Positions 5,943-11,477 of a stretch of DNA of 11,555 bases are shown piece by piece. Source of the stretch: CAZEHJ01 sp964512485 (lineage in GTDB: Bacteria > Bacteroidota > Rhodothermia > Rhodothermales > UBA10348); assembly GCA_964512485.1 (NCBI GenBank), contig CAZEHJ010000092.1:1-11555 (forward strand), read 5' to 3'. Both the position numbers and the translations under genes were made by a program. The notes under the pieces were generated by a model. It saw only the letters and a program-made list of their open reading frames with translations. It ran no database searches and had not been told where the DNA came from. Numbering within the stretch: position 1 is the stretch's first letter; each line of letters starts with the position of its first letter.

Positions 5943-6365
5943 CTAGGCTTTGTAGTCAGGTCGAACGACGACCTTCGTAAGAATGGGGAGCTTCTGCTGA
6001 GCACGACGCATGGCTTCTTTGGCCAGGTCGAGGTCAATACCGCCACCGACTTCGAATAAAATCCGACCCGGACGTACGACAGCTACCCAAAACTCAGGAG
6101 CCCCTTTACCTTTACCCATTCGAGTTTCGGCAGGCTTCTTTGTCATTGGTTTGTCTGGAAAGACTCGGATCCAAACTTTCCCGGCACGTTTCATGTGACG
6201 GGTCATCGCAATACGAGCGGCCTCAATCTGGCGACTCGAAAGACGGCCCTGCTCAAGGGCTTTGATCCCGAAATCACCGAAATCGACCCGGGTACCGCGA
6301 ACTGCGTTCCCTTTGATCCTTCCTTTATGTACGCGGCGACGCTTGACGCGCTTTGGCATTAACAT
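5943..6365 (-). CDS. rplP: 50S ribosomal protein L16 (uL16)
   Basis: L16 binds near the A-site tRNA elbow and is needed for late large-subunit maturation and peptidyl-transfer efficiency. The 140 residues match the usual 136-144. Motifs are MPKRVKRRRVHKGRIKGN (3-20), the conserved RVFPDKPMTKKPAETRMGKG (67-86) and GAPEFWVAVVRPGRILFEV (89-107). An ATG two codons downstream (6359) could also start the protein. The first ATG is preferred because a GAGGA lies at a reasonable distance and MLxPKR starts are common in L16. It follows rpsC by 63 nt and precedes rpmC by 12 nt. Confidence 0.97.
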   Translation of the reverse strand: MLMPKRVKRRRVHKGRIKGNAVRGTRVDFGDFGIKALEQGRLSSRQIEAARIAMTRHMKRAGKVWIRVFPDKPMTKKPAETRMGKGKGAPEFWVAVVRPGRILFEVGGGIDLDLAKEAMRRAQQKLPILTKVVVRPDYKA

Positions 6366-6386
6366 GTGTTTTCCTCTTCAATCAGT

Positions 6387-6402
6387 GCCGGCAAACGCCG
6401 GC
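6387..6402 (-). promoter_or_regulatory. GUUU-loop hairpin upstream of rplP
   Basis: The mRNA reads GCCGGC-GUUU-GCCGGC, six G-C pairs and a GUUU loop, 21 nt upstream of the rplP ATG and directly followed by ACUGAU. No U tract follows, so it is not an intrinsic terminator. It is the partner of the hairpin upstream of rplX (4924-4939). Confidence 0.55.
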
Positions 6403-6428
6403 TTTCAATAGAGTTTTACTTTCTTAAA

Positions 6429-7268
6429 CTATCGGCGTGGGCCGCCCGGACCGCGTCCACCGCCGCCCTGGCCACGTCCGCCGCCTTGACCGCGTCCACC
6501 GCCACCCTGGCCTCGGCCGCCTTGACCGCGTCCACCGTCACGTCCACGACGACGGTCATCACGACGGCTGCGACGTCCACGTTCTGGCTCCATCTGCTGC
6601 ATCTGCTGACGCTGAGCCTGTACGTTCGGGCTCAGGTCGGGCTTACCGAGGATCTCTCCGCGGTAAATCCAGACTTTGACACCGGTTGTACCGTAGATGG
6701 TATAGGCCGTGGCTGTTGAGTAATCGATATCGGCACGAATGGTATGCAGGGGTACACGACCTTCCATGTACTGCTCTGCACGGCTCATTTCAGCACCACC
6801 CAAACGACCACTCAGCTTGATACGAATCCCTTCGGCTCCCATCCTCATGGCTGCCGTGATGGACTGTTTCATCGCGCGACGGAACGACACGCGTCCTTCG
6901 AGCTGCTGTGCGATATTCTGAGCAACGAGGCTTGCGTCCAATTCAGGTCGCTTGATCTCGTTGATATTGATCTGAATGTCTTTGCTCGTAAGCTTTTTGA
7001 TCTCTTCGCGAAGCTTCTCGACTTCTGCACCGCCACGACCGATGACAACACCGGGACGTGAAGTATGAAGCGTCAGGATCACACGCTTTGGCGTGCGTTC
7101 GATGACAACGCGAGAAAGTCCGGCTCGCTTGAGACGTGCAGCGAGGTAGTTACGAATTTCATCGTCTTCTACCAGCTTCTGCGCAAAGTCCTTACCGGCG
7201 TACCAGTTGGAATCCCATCCTCGGATGATTCCGAGACGAAAGCCAATCGGATGCGTTTTCTGACCCAT
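6429..7268 (-). CDS. rpsC: 30S ribosomal protein S3 (uS3) with RG-rich tail
   Basis: S3 forms part of the mRNA entry tunnel in the 30S head and helps to unwind mRNA. The first ~215 residues are standard: MGQKTHPIGFRLGIIRGW (1-18), a type-2 KH domain with VVIGRGGAEVEKL (74-86, GRGG loop at 77-80), and the C-terminal domain with SGRLGGAEMSRAEQYMEGRVPLHT. After a short Gln/Met-rich linker, residues ~226-279 are an extra tail of about 54 residues composed almost wholly of R, G, D and Q; the last ~40 are repeats of the RGQGG type. Such tails vary in length among Bacteroidota S3 proteins as far as I recall. It follows rplV by 38 nt. Start and stop are clear (ATG at 7268, TAG at 6429-6431). Confidence 0.97.
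   Translation of the reverse strand: MGQKTHPIGFRLGIIRGWDSNWYAGKDFAQKLVEDDEIRNYLAARLKRAGLSRVVIERTPKRVILTLHTSRPGVVIGRGGAEVEKLREEIKKLTSKDIQININEIKRPELDASLVAQNIAQQLEGRVSFRRAMKQSITAAMRMGAEGIRIKLSGRLGGAEMSRAEQYMEGRVPLHTIRADIDYSTATAYTIYGTTGVKVWIYRGEILGKPDLSPNVQAQRQQMQQMEPERGRRSRRDDRRRGRDGGRGQGGRGQGGGGRGQGGGRGQGGGGRGPGGPRR
6449..6537 (-). repeat. In-frame tandem repeat coding the S3 RG tail
   Basis: Three imperfect copies of a 36-39 bp unit (12-13 codons) lie in the 3' end of rpsC. The shared core starts at 6449, 6488 and 6524. Copies two and three share at least 21 identical bases (6481-6501 and 6517-6537, offset 36). Copies one and two match over 25 bases with one mismatch, offset 39. The DNA is extremely C-rich on the plus strand. 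The repeats keep the reading frame and encode R-G-Q-G-G runs, so copy number could change by slippage without breaking the protein. Confidence 0.7.
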
Positions 7269-7306
7269 GAGGTTACTCTTCTTTCAGGAAATACCTGGGA
7301 TTACTT

Positions 7307-7714
7307 TTATTCTTCGCCTTCTGCGACGTCAACTTCAACCTCTACGGTCTCGCTGGCATCTTCAGATGTGGCACTCGGATCCGAAACAACGACTGTCAGA
7401 TGACAGGTGCGCTTCAGGATCGGGTGAGCTCGTCCGCGCGAAACGGGACGAAAGCGTTTGAATGCTGGCCCACTATCGGCGCGAATTTCGCTGATAACGA
7501 GTTGCTCTTCATCAATGCGTTCATCCTTATTGCGATCAATAAGGTTGTGAACCGCAGAGAGTACCGTCAGCTTGACGATCTTCGTCACTTTCTGTGGCAG
7601 AAAGTTCAGAATGTCGAGTGCTTCTGGCACACGCTTTCCTCGGACCACGTTTATCACGGTCCGCATCTTGCGCGGTGAACTCCGAATGTGTTTGCGAACA
7701 GCTCTTGCTTCCAT
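7307..7714 (-). CDS. rplV: 50S ribosomal protein L22 (uL22) with acidic tail
   Basis: L22 lines the peptide exit tunnel with its extended beta hairpin and lies near the constriction affected by macrolides. The protein has 135 residues, about 20 more than typical. The core is standard: MEARAVRKHIRSSPRKMRTV (1-20), VRGKRVPEALDIL (24-36) and the hairpin segment RGRAHPILKRTCHLTVVV (93-110). Unusual is the acidic C-terminus after about residue 111, rich in D, E and S, ending in VDVAEGEE. It contrasts with the basic tail of S3 encoded next. It follows rpsS by 53 nt and precedes rpsC by 38 nt. Confidence 0.97.
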   Translation of the reverse strand: MEARAVRKHIRSSPRKMRTVINVVRGKRVPEALDILNFLPQKVTKIVKLTVLSAVHNLIDRNKDERIDEEQLVISEIRADSGPAFKRFRPVSRGRAHPILKRTCHLTVVVSDPSATSEDASETVEVEVDVAEGEE

Positions 7715-7737
7715 GTTCTCAATCGTTGTTGTCTTGT

Positions 7738-7753
7738 CACTGAATATTCAGTG
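7738..7753 (-). promoter_or_regulatory. 16-bp perfect palindrome in rpsS-rplV spacer
   Basis: CACTGAATATTCAGTG is identical on both strands. As RNA it folds to a six-pair stem with an AUAU loop, 23 nt upstream of the rplV ATG. As DNA it could be a dimeric protein site. It contains one of the four CACUGA copies. A U tract does not follow on the coding strand. Confidence 0.45.
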
Positions 7754-7767
7754 CTTGACTAAATTTT

Positions 7768-8049
7768 TTAGCGTCCTCTTCTGTCCTTCGCTGTACCCGC
7801 GTGACCGCGGTAAAAGCGAGTGGGTGAGAATTCACCCAGACGATGCCCAACCATGTTTTCCGTGATGTACACCGGTACAAACTGTTTGCCATTGTGCACG
7901 GCAAATGTGTGACCGACAAAATCTGGAGTAACCATGGATGCCCGGCTCCAGGTCTTAACGACCTTTTTCTTGCCAGACTGGTTCAGATCGTCCACTTTCT
8001 TCTGAAGCTTATAATGGACGAAAGGGCCTTTTTTAAGTGACCGAGCCAT
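7768..8049 (-). CDS. rpsS: 30S ribosomal protein S19 (uS19)
   Basis: S19 lies in the head of the small subunit with S13 and contacts the large subunit. The 93 residues are normal. It begins MARSLKKGPFVHYKLQKKV (1-19), includes KTWSRASMVTPDFVGHTFAVHNG and ends with the strong S19 signature GHRLGEFSPTRFYRGHAG (68-85). It starts only 6 nt after the rplB stop, the tightest junction in the window. The mRNA there reads TAA-GGAAGT-ATG, so the rplB stop overlaps an AAGGAAG Shine-Dalgarno-like element. Translational coupling from rplB is likely. Confidence 0.98.
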   Translation of the reverse strand: MARSLKKGPFVHYKLQKKVDDLNQSGKKKVVKTWSRASMVTPDFVGHTFAVHNGKQFVPVYITENMVGHRLGEFSPTRFYRGHAGTAKDRRGR

Positions 8050-8055
8050 ACTTCC

Positions 8056-8880
8056 TTACTTCTTGCGACGACGTACGATGTACTTGTCGGATGGATTTTT
8101 CTTTTTACGAGTCTTGAATCCTTTTGCCGGAACCCCTGTGGGGGATTTCGGATGACCACCGGAGGATTTTCCTTCACCACCACCCATTGGGTGATCGACC
8201 GGGTTCATGGCCACTCCACGTGTTCCGGGCCTTACACCCATCCAACGCTTACGACCGGCTTTCCCGATGTCAATATTCATGTGATCCGGGTTCGAGGTCG
8301 TTCCAATCGTGGCAGAACAGTCGACCGGCACCATGCGTGTTTCACCGGAAGGAAGACGCAGAATTGCGTATTTCCCTTCACGAGCGGTGAACTGCGCAAA
8401 CGTTCCAGCACTACGTGCCATCTGAGCGCCTTTGCCAGGCTTCATTTCGATTGCGTGGACATACACACCGACAGGGATATGCGTAAACGGTAGGCAATTG
8501 CCTGCTTCCGGTGACGCTGTTGGCCCGTTCGATACTTTCTGTCCGACCTCGACTTCGTTCGGTGCGATGATGTATCGCTTTTCCCCATCGGCATAGACGA
8601 GAAGTGCGATTCGCGCCGAACGATTCGGATCGTATTCAATGCTGGCAACAGTAGCTGGAATCCCAACCTTGTTGCGCTTGAAATCAATTATCCGGTACCG
8701 ACGCTTGTGTCCGCCACCTTGGTGACGCACCATAATCCGGCCGGTGTTGTTACGACCGGCTTTCTGCTTAATCGGTGCGAGCAGGCTCTTTTCAGGTGTC
8801 GACTTGGTAATCTCGTCGAACGCTGCTACGGAGCGAAATCGCTGTCCCGGAGTGTTTGGTTTTAGTTTTTTGATCGCCAT
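8056..8880 (-). CDS. rplB: 50S ribosomal protein L2 (uL2)
   Basis: L2 is a primary 23S rRNA-binding protein, needed for subunit association and peptidyl-transferase centre structure. The 274 residues match the usual 272-277. The RNA-binding OB-fold and SH3-like domains are covered by GRNNTGRIMVRHQGGGHKRR (42-61), ASIEYDPNRSARIALL (79-94), the LPSGETRMV segment (176-184) and the C-terminal NPVDHPMGGGEG (226-237). The last shows Met after the HP where many bacteria have His; I recall this variant as common in Bacteroidota. It ends in a basic tail, DKYIVRRRKK. It follows rplW by 54 nt, a spacer with two hairpins. Confidence 0.98.
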   Translation of the reverse strand: MAIKKLKPNTPGQRFRSVAAFDEITKSTPEKSLLAPIKQKAGRNNTGRIMVRHQGGGHKRRYRIIDFKRNKVGIPATVASIEYDPNRSARIALLVYADGEKRYIIAPNEVEVGQKVSNGPTASPEAGNCLPFTHIPVGVYVHAIEMKPGKGAQMARSAGTFAQFTAREGKYAILRLPSGETRMVPVDCSATIGTTSNPDHMNIDIGKAGRKRWMGVRPGTRGVAMNPVDHPMGGGEGKSSGGHPKSPTGVPAKGFKTRKKKNPSDKYIVRRRKK

Positions 8881-8898
8881 TTTACTGTCGTCATCAAT

Positions 8899-8914
8899 TC
8901 AGGGAAGGCCCTGA
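8899..8914 (-). promoter_or_regulatory. Hairpin II in rplW-rplB spacer
   Basis: UCAGGG-CCUU-CCCUGA forms six perfect pairs with a four-base loop, 18 nt before the rplB ATG. It follows a second hairpin (8919-8935) after only four nucleotides, making a tandem structure. No U tract follows. Confidence 0.45.
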
Positions 8915-8918
8915 TTAT

Positions 8919-8935
8919 GGGCTGTTAACCAGCCC
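8919..8935 (-). promoter_or_regulatory. Hairpin I at rplW stop codon
   Basis: GGGCUG-GUUAA-CAGCCC forms six perfect pairs. Its first G is the last base of the rplW TAG stop, so a terminating ribosome would cover it. It is separated by four nucleotides from hairpin II. Together they fill most of the 54-nt spacer. Confidence 0.45.
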
Positions 8936-9234
8936 TAAACTTCTTCGAAGAAATCAATCTGATCGCTTTCCGGCATCAGAGTGACAATGGCCTTTTTGTA
9001 AGAGGCCCGTCTCCCTTCTACCCTTCCACGACGCGTCATTTGTGTACGACGCTTACCCCGGACAATCATAGTCCGCACTTCCTTGACCTTAACTCCAGGA
9101 TACTTTCCTTCGATTGCATTCCGGATTTCGATCTTGTTAGCACCCTGATCTACCTGAAAAGCGTAGTGTCCGGCCTCCATGAGGGCAGACAGCTTTTCGG
9201 TAACCATCGGGCGTATCAGAATTTCGTTGCTCAT
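8935..9234 (-). CDS. rplW: 50S ribosomal protein L23 (uL23)
   Basis: L23 lies at the peptide exit of the large subunit and is the main docking site for trigger factor and SRP. The 99 residues are normal. It begins MSNEILIRPMVTEKLSALME (1-20), and has YAFQVDQGANKIEIRNAIE (24-42), the part contacting rRNA and chaperones, then GVKVKEVRTMIVRGKRR (47-63) and a strongly basic loop before KKAIVTLMPESDQIDFFEEV. The IDFFE ending is a style I associate with Bacteroidota. It has an ATG at 9234 and a TAG at 8935-8937. It follows rplD by 45 nt. Confidence 0.97.
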   Translation of the reverse strand: MSNEILIRPMVTEKLSALMEAGHYAFQVDQGANKIEIRNAIEGKYPGVKVKEVRTMIVRGKRRTQMTRRGRVEGRRASYKKAIVTLMPESDQIDFFEEV

Positions 9235-9279
9235 CGCTTCTCTTTATGCAAGATTGCTGTTTGCGGTTAAGCTGATTTC

Positions 9280-9918
9280 TCAGCCTTCGCTTTTTCCAAG
9301 TTGGCTAACCAGTGAATCAACCGCTCCTTCCTGAAGAACCACAATCTGGGCCTTCATGACGTCGAGAGTTGAACATTCGCTGGCGTTGCGAACCGTGAGT
9401 TTGGGAACGTTGCGGCCACTGTGATAAACGGCACTTTCGTGCGCGCCTGTCAGCAGTAGTACACTCTGTCCGGCAAGTTCAAGGGAATCCATCAGTCCTT
9501 TCAGGTTGCTGGTACTTGGAGCTTCATATGAGAAGTTCTCAACGATGCGAATAGCATCTCCCTTGGCTTTGTAAGCCAGAGCGCTGCGGCGGGCCACATG
9601 CTGTGTTTTACGGTTTACCTTGAGATTATAATTGCGAGGACGAGGACCAAAAATGGTACCCCCGGACTTGCGAATCGGGCTCTTGGCGCTACCTGCACGA
9701 GAATGACCCGTACCCTTCTGGCGATACAGTTTCCGTGTACTACCGGCGACTTCTCCACGCTCCTTGGCTTTGTGCGTACCCTGACGCCCGTTTGCCTGGA
9801 TGCGGCGAACATCGAGCCAGATGGCATGGTCATTCGGCTCAACACCGAATACCGCTTCATCGAGCGTAACCGACTTCTTCGTAGCCGTACCGTCCTGCTT
9901 GTAAATTTTGACTTTCAT
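9280..9918 (-). CDS. rplD: 50S ribosomal protein L4 (uL4)
   Basis: L4 binds 23S rRNA and its long loop lines the exit tunnel. In E. coli it also represses the S10 operon by acting on the leader RNA; the equivalent leader would be upstream of this window, if present. The 212 residues are normal. Motifs are NDHAIWLDVRRIQANGRQGTH (29-49), the tunnel loop KGTGHSRAGSAKSP (68-81), GGTIFGPRPRNYNLKVNRK (86-104) and the C-terminal domain with LTVRNASECSTLDVMKAQIVV. It has an ATG at 9918 and a TGA at 9280-9282. It follows rplC by 30 nt. Confidence 0.97.
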   Translation of the reverse strand: MKVKIYKQDGTATKKSVTLDEAVFGVEPNDHAIWLDVRRIQANGRQGTHKAKERGEVAGSTRKLYRQKGTGHSRAGSAKSPIRKSGGTIFGPRPRNYNLKVNRKTQHVARRSALAYKAKGDAIRIVENFSYEAPSTSNLKGLMDSLELAGQSVLLLTGAHESAVYHSGRNVPKLTVRNASECSTLDVMKAQIVVLQEGAVDSLVSQLGKSEG

Positions 9919-9948
9919 GACCTGTTGTGATCAGTGCCGGAGCTCGGC

Positions 9949-10578
9949 TTACTTTTTCTTTCTCAGTTCAACGAGACCGTTTTTCGGTCCAGGGATGGCG
10001 CCACCAATCAGAATTGCATTCTGATCAGCCATGATCTGCAGAACCGAGAGGTTCTTGACCGTAATCCGATCGCCACCGGTTCTACCCGCCATGCGCATTC
10101 CCTTGAAAACGCGTGATGGATCTGAACCTGCACCAATGGCTCCGGGAGCACGCTGTCTGTTGTGCTGACCGTGGGTCGCATCGTTGACACCGCGGAAGTT
10201 GTGACGCTTCACAACACCCTGGAATCCTTTTCCTTTGCTCGTGCCAGTTACATCGATGATTTCGCCTTCTTCGAAGACGTCTTCGATGTTGACAGCATCA
10301 CCTGCAGTAAGCTCTGCTTCGCTCATTTCGAACTCACGAATATGTCTCTTTGGAGACGTTCCCGAGGTTTCGAAGTGGCCGAGCATGGCCTTCGAGGTTC
10401 TTTTCTCTTTCTTCTCACCGATGGCGAGCTGAACAGCTGAATAGCCATCCTTCTCTTCGGTGCGGATCTGAGTTACGACATTGGGCTCAACTTCAACGAC
10501 AGTACACGGGTAGTGCCCGCCGTCTTCGTCGAAGATGCTCGTCATGCCGATTTTCTTTCCGAGTAATCCTTTGCTCAT
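9949..10578 (-). CDS. rplC: 50S ribosomal protein L3 (uL3)
   Basis: L3 is one of the two proteins that initiate large-subunit assembly and reaches toward the peptidyl-transferase centre. The 209 residues are normal. Recognisable parts are MSKGLLGKKIGMTSIFDEDG (1-20), VTGTSKGKGFQGVVKRHNF (110-128), the central extension THGQHNRQRAPGAIGAGSDP (135-154) and the L3 signature VFKGMRMAGRTGGDRITVKN (157-176). AAGGA lies five nucleotides before the ATG, a reasonable Shine-Dalgarno. In most operons this gene directly follows rpsJ; here a lipoprotein gene intervenes, and rplC starts 60 nt after its stop. Confidence 0.98.
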   Translation of the reverse strand: MSKGLLGKKIGMTSIFDEDGGHYPCTVVEVEPNVVTQIRTEEKDGYSAVQLAIGEKKEKRTSKAMLGHFETSGTSPKRHIREFEMSEAELTAGDAVNIEDVFEEGEIIDVTGTSKGKGFQGVVKRHNFRGVNDATHGQHNRQRAPGAIGAGSDPSRVFKGMRMAGRTGGDRITVKNLSVLQIMADQNAILIGGAIPGPKNGLVELRKKK

Positions 10579-10598
10579 TGCAATCCTTATTAATTCGG

Positions 10599-10616
10599 CC
10601 GGTTCAAAACGACCGG
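10599..10616 (-). promoter_or_regulatory. Alternative-fold inverted repeats upstream of rplC
   Basis: CCGGU/ACCGG arms (10599-10603 and 10612-10616) give a five-pair stem in the 60-nt spacer. A competing six-base pair set, CAAUCC/GGAUUG (10615-10620 with 10581-10586), shares two bases with it and would cover part of the AAGGA before rplC. Both cannot form together. This arrangement could act as a switch at the lipoprotein-rplC junction, but short repeats can arise by chance. Confidence 0.25.
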
Positions 10617-10638
10617 ATTGTTAAGCTCCTTGTCTTGT

Positions 10639-11112
10639 TTATCCCTTGACCAACGTGATAGACACGGGGTCAGCGAATGATGAGTTGAACAGAACGGCCA
10701 GAAGCAGCCCAGTCGTACTGGAAGCACTGAGAGTGACCGTCGAGTCGTTCACAAAATTGTATCCGAACGAAAGCGGAGTCGGCGTGCCGGCAACGTCCAG
10801 CGTCGTTACGATTGAAGAAGTCGCTTCATTGACCGCGTAGGTACCCGAAAACGATGCATCTGCTGCATCATCGATGGCATCTACATTGAGAGACACTGCT
10901 CCGCCGGCGGTGAACGAAATCACTACTGAGTTATAGCTGGCTGCAAAAGCCAGAGTGCGATCACCATCGCCGTCTGTAAGGCCACCAAAACCCCAGTTAC
11001 CAACAAATGCTTCGGTGTCACTCGTTCCGTCGTCACTGCCACTGTCGCTATCGCAACCGGCCGTGAAGGCAAGCATGGTGAACACGAGCATGTAAAGGGA
11101 AATTTTACGCAT
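10639..11112 (-). CDS. Unrecognised acidic lipoprotein inserted in S10 operon
   Basis: I do not recognise this gene. From the ATG at 11112 it codes for 157 residues. Residues 1-19 form a lipoprotein signal: MRK, a hydrophobic stretch, then FTAGC with Cys20 as the likely lipidated residue (the -3 position is Thr, not the usual Leu). The next stretch, DSDSGSDDGTSD (21-32), is acidic and resembles the surface-export signals of Bacteroidota lipoproteins. The mature part has 17 acidic and 2 basic residues and no other cysteine. From VGNW at 37-40 it shows alternating beta-type strands and turns (FTAGGAVSLNV, FSGTYAVNE, LSFGYNFVNDSTVTLSA) and ends in SITLVKG. This pattern is like small lipocalin-like or DUF beta-barrel lipoproteins; that is inference. 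It is codirectional, 37 nt after rpsJ and 60 nt before rplC. An earlier start at 11190 would lie inside rpsJ and bury the signal peptide, so it was rejected. Confidence 0.85.
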   Translation of the reverse strand: MRKISLYMLVFTMLAFTAGCDSDSGSDDGTSDTEAFVGNWGFGGLTDGDGDRTLAFAASYNSVVISFTAGGAVSLNVDAIDDAADASFSGTYAVNEATSSIVTTLDVAGTPTPLSFGYNFVNDSTVTLSASSTTGLLLAVLFNSSFADPVSITLVKG

Positions 11113-11120
11113 TGGTTTAT

Positions 11121-11128
11121 CCTCCTTT
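11121..11128 (-). promoter_or_regulatory. Strong Shine-Dalgarno of the lipoprotein gene
   Basis: The coding-strand sequence AAAGGAGG is followed by eight nucleotides and then the ATG at 11112. It is the longest anti-Shine-Dalgarno match with good spacing seen before any gene in the window; the ribosomal genes have shorter matches, or ones only three nucleotides from the start. It fixes the start of the lipoprotein gene. Confidence 0.85.
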
Positions 11129-11149
11129 TTCAGTGTTAACTGGTCCTGG

Positions 11150-11458
11150 TCAGACTTTGATTTCGACATCGACACCGCTCGGAAGCTCAAGCTTCATGAG
11201 TGCATCAACCGTTTTGCTGCTTGTGGACAGAATGTCGATCAGTCGTTTGTGACTGCGTGTTTCAAACTGTTCGCGGCTCTTTTTATCCACGTGAGGGCTT
11301 CTCAAAACCGTGTAGACCGATTTGCGTGTTGGAAGCGGAATTGGACCGCTCACGACTGCGCCCGTCGATTTGACTGTTTTGATGATTTTCTCTGAGCTCT
11401 TGTCGATCAGCGTGTGATCGTAAGACTTGAGCTTGATGCGAATTTTCTGACTTGCCAT
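11150..11458 (-). CDS. rpsJ: 30S ribosomal protein S10 (uS10, NusE)
   Basis: S10 is part of the small-subunit head and, as NusE, joins NusB and NusG in transcription antitermination and coupling. The 102 residues are exactly normal. It begins MASQKIRIKLKSYDH (1-15), carries the S10 signature AVVSGPIPLPTRKSVYTVLR (34-53) and SPHVDKKSREQFETRSHKRL (54-73) and ends in LPSGVDVEIKV. It follows tuf by 45 nt, the order fusA-tuf-rpsJ seen in many bacteria. AAGGA lies just three nucleotides before the ATG, so initiation may not depend on it. Next downstream is the lipoprotein gene rather than rplC. Confidence 0.98.
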   Translation of the reverse strand: MASQKIRIKLKSYDHTLIDKSSEKIIKTVKSTGAVVSGPIPLPTRKSVYTVLRSPHVDKKSREQFETRSHKRLIDILSTSSKTVDALMKLELPSGVDVEIKV

Positions 11459-11477
11459 TCGTCCTTACTTGATTTGG

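Noticed and set aside
6449..6537. CRISPR-like short repeats
   Set aside because: The repeats are contiguous, in frame, without unique spacers, and encode the RG-rich S3 tail.
10639..11190. 183-residue form of the lipoprotein starting inside rpsJ
   Set aside because: It would place the signal peptide at residue 27 and ignore the strong Shine-Dalgarno in front of the ATG at 11112.
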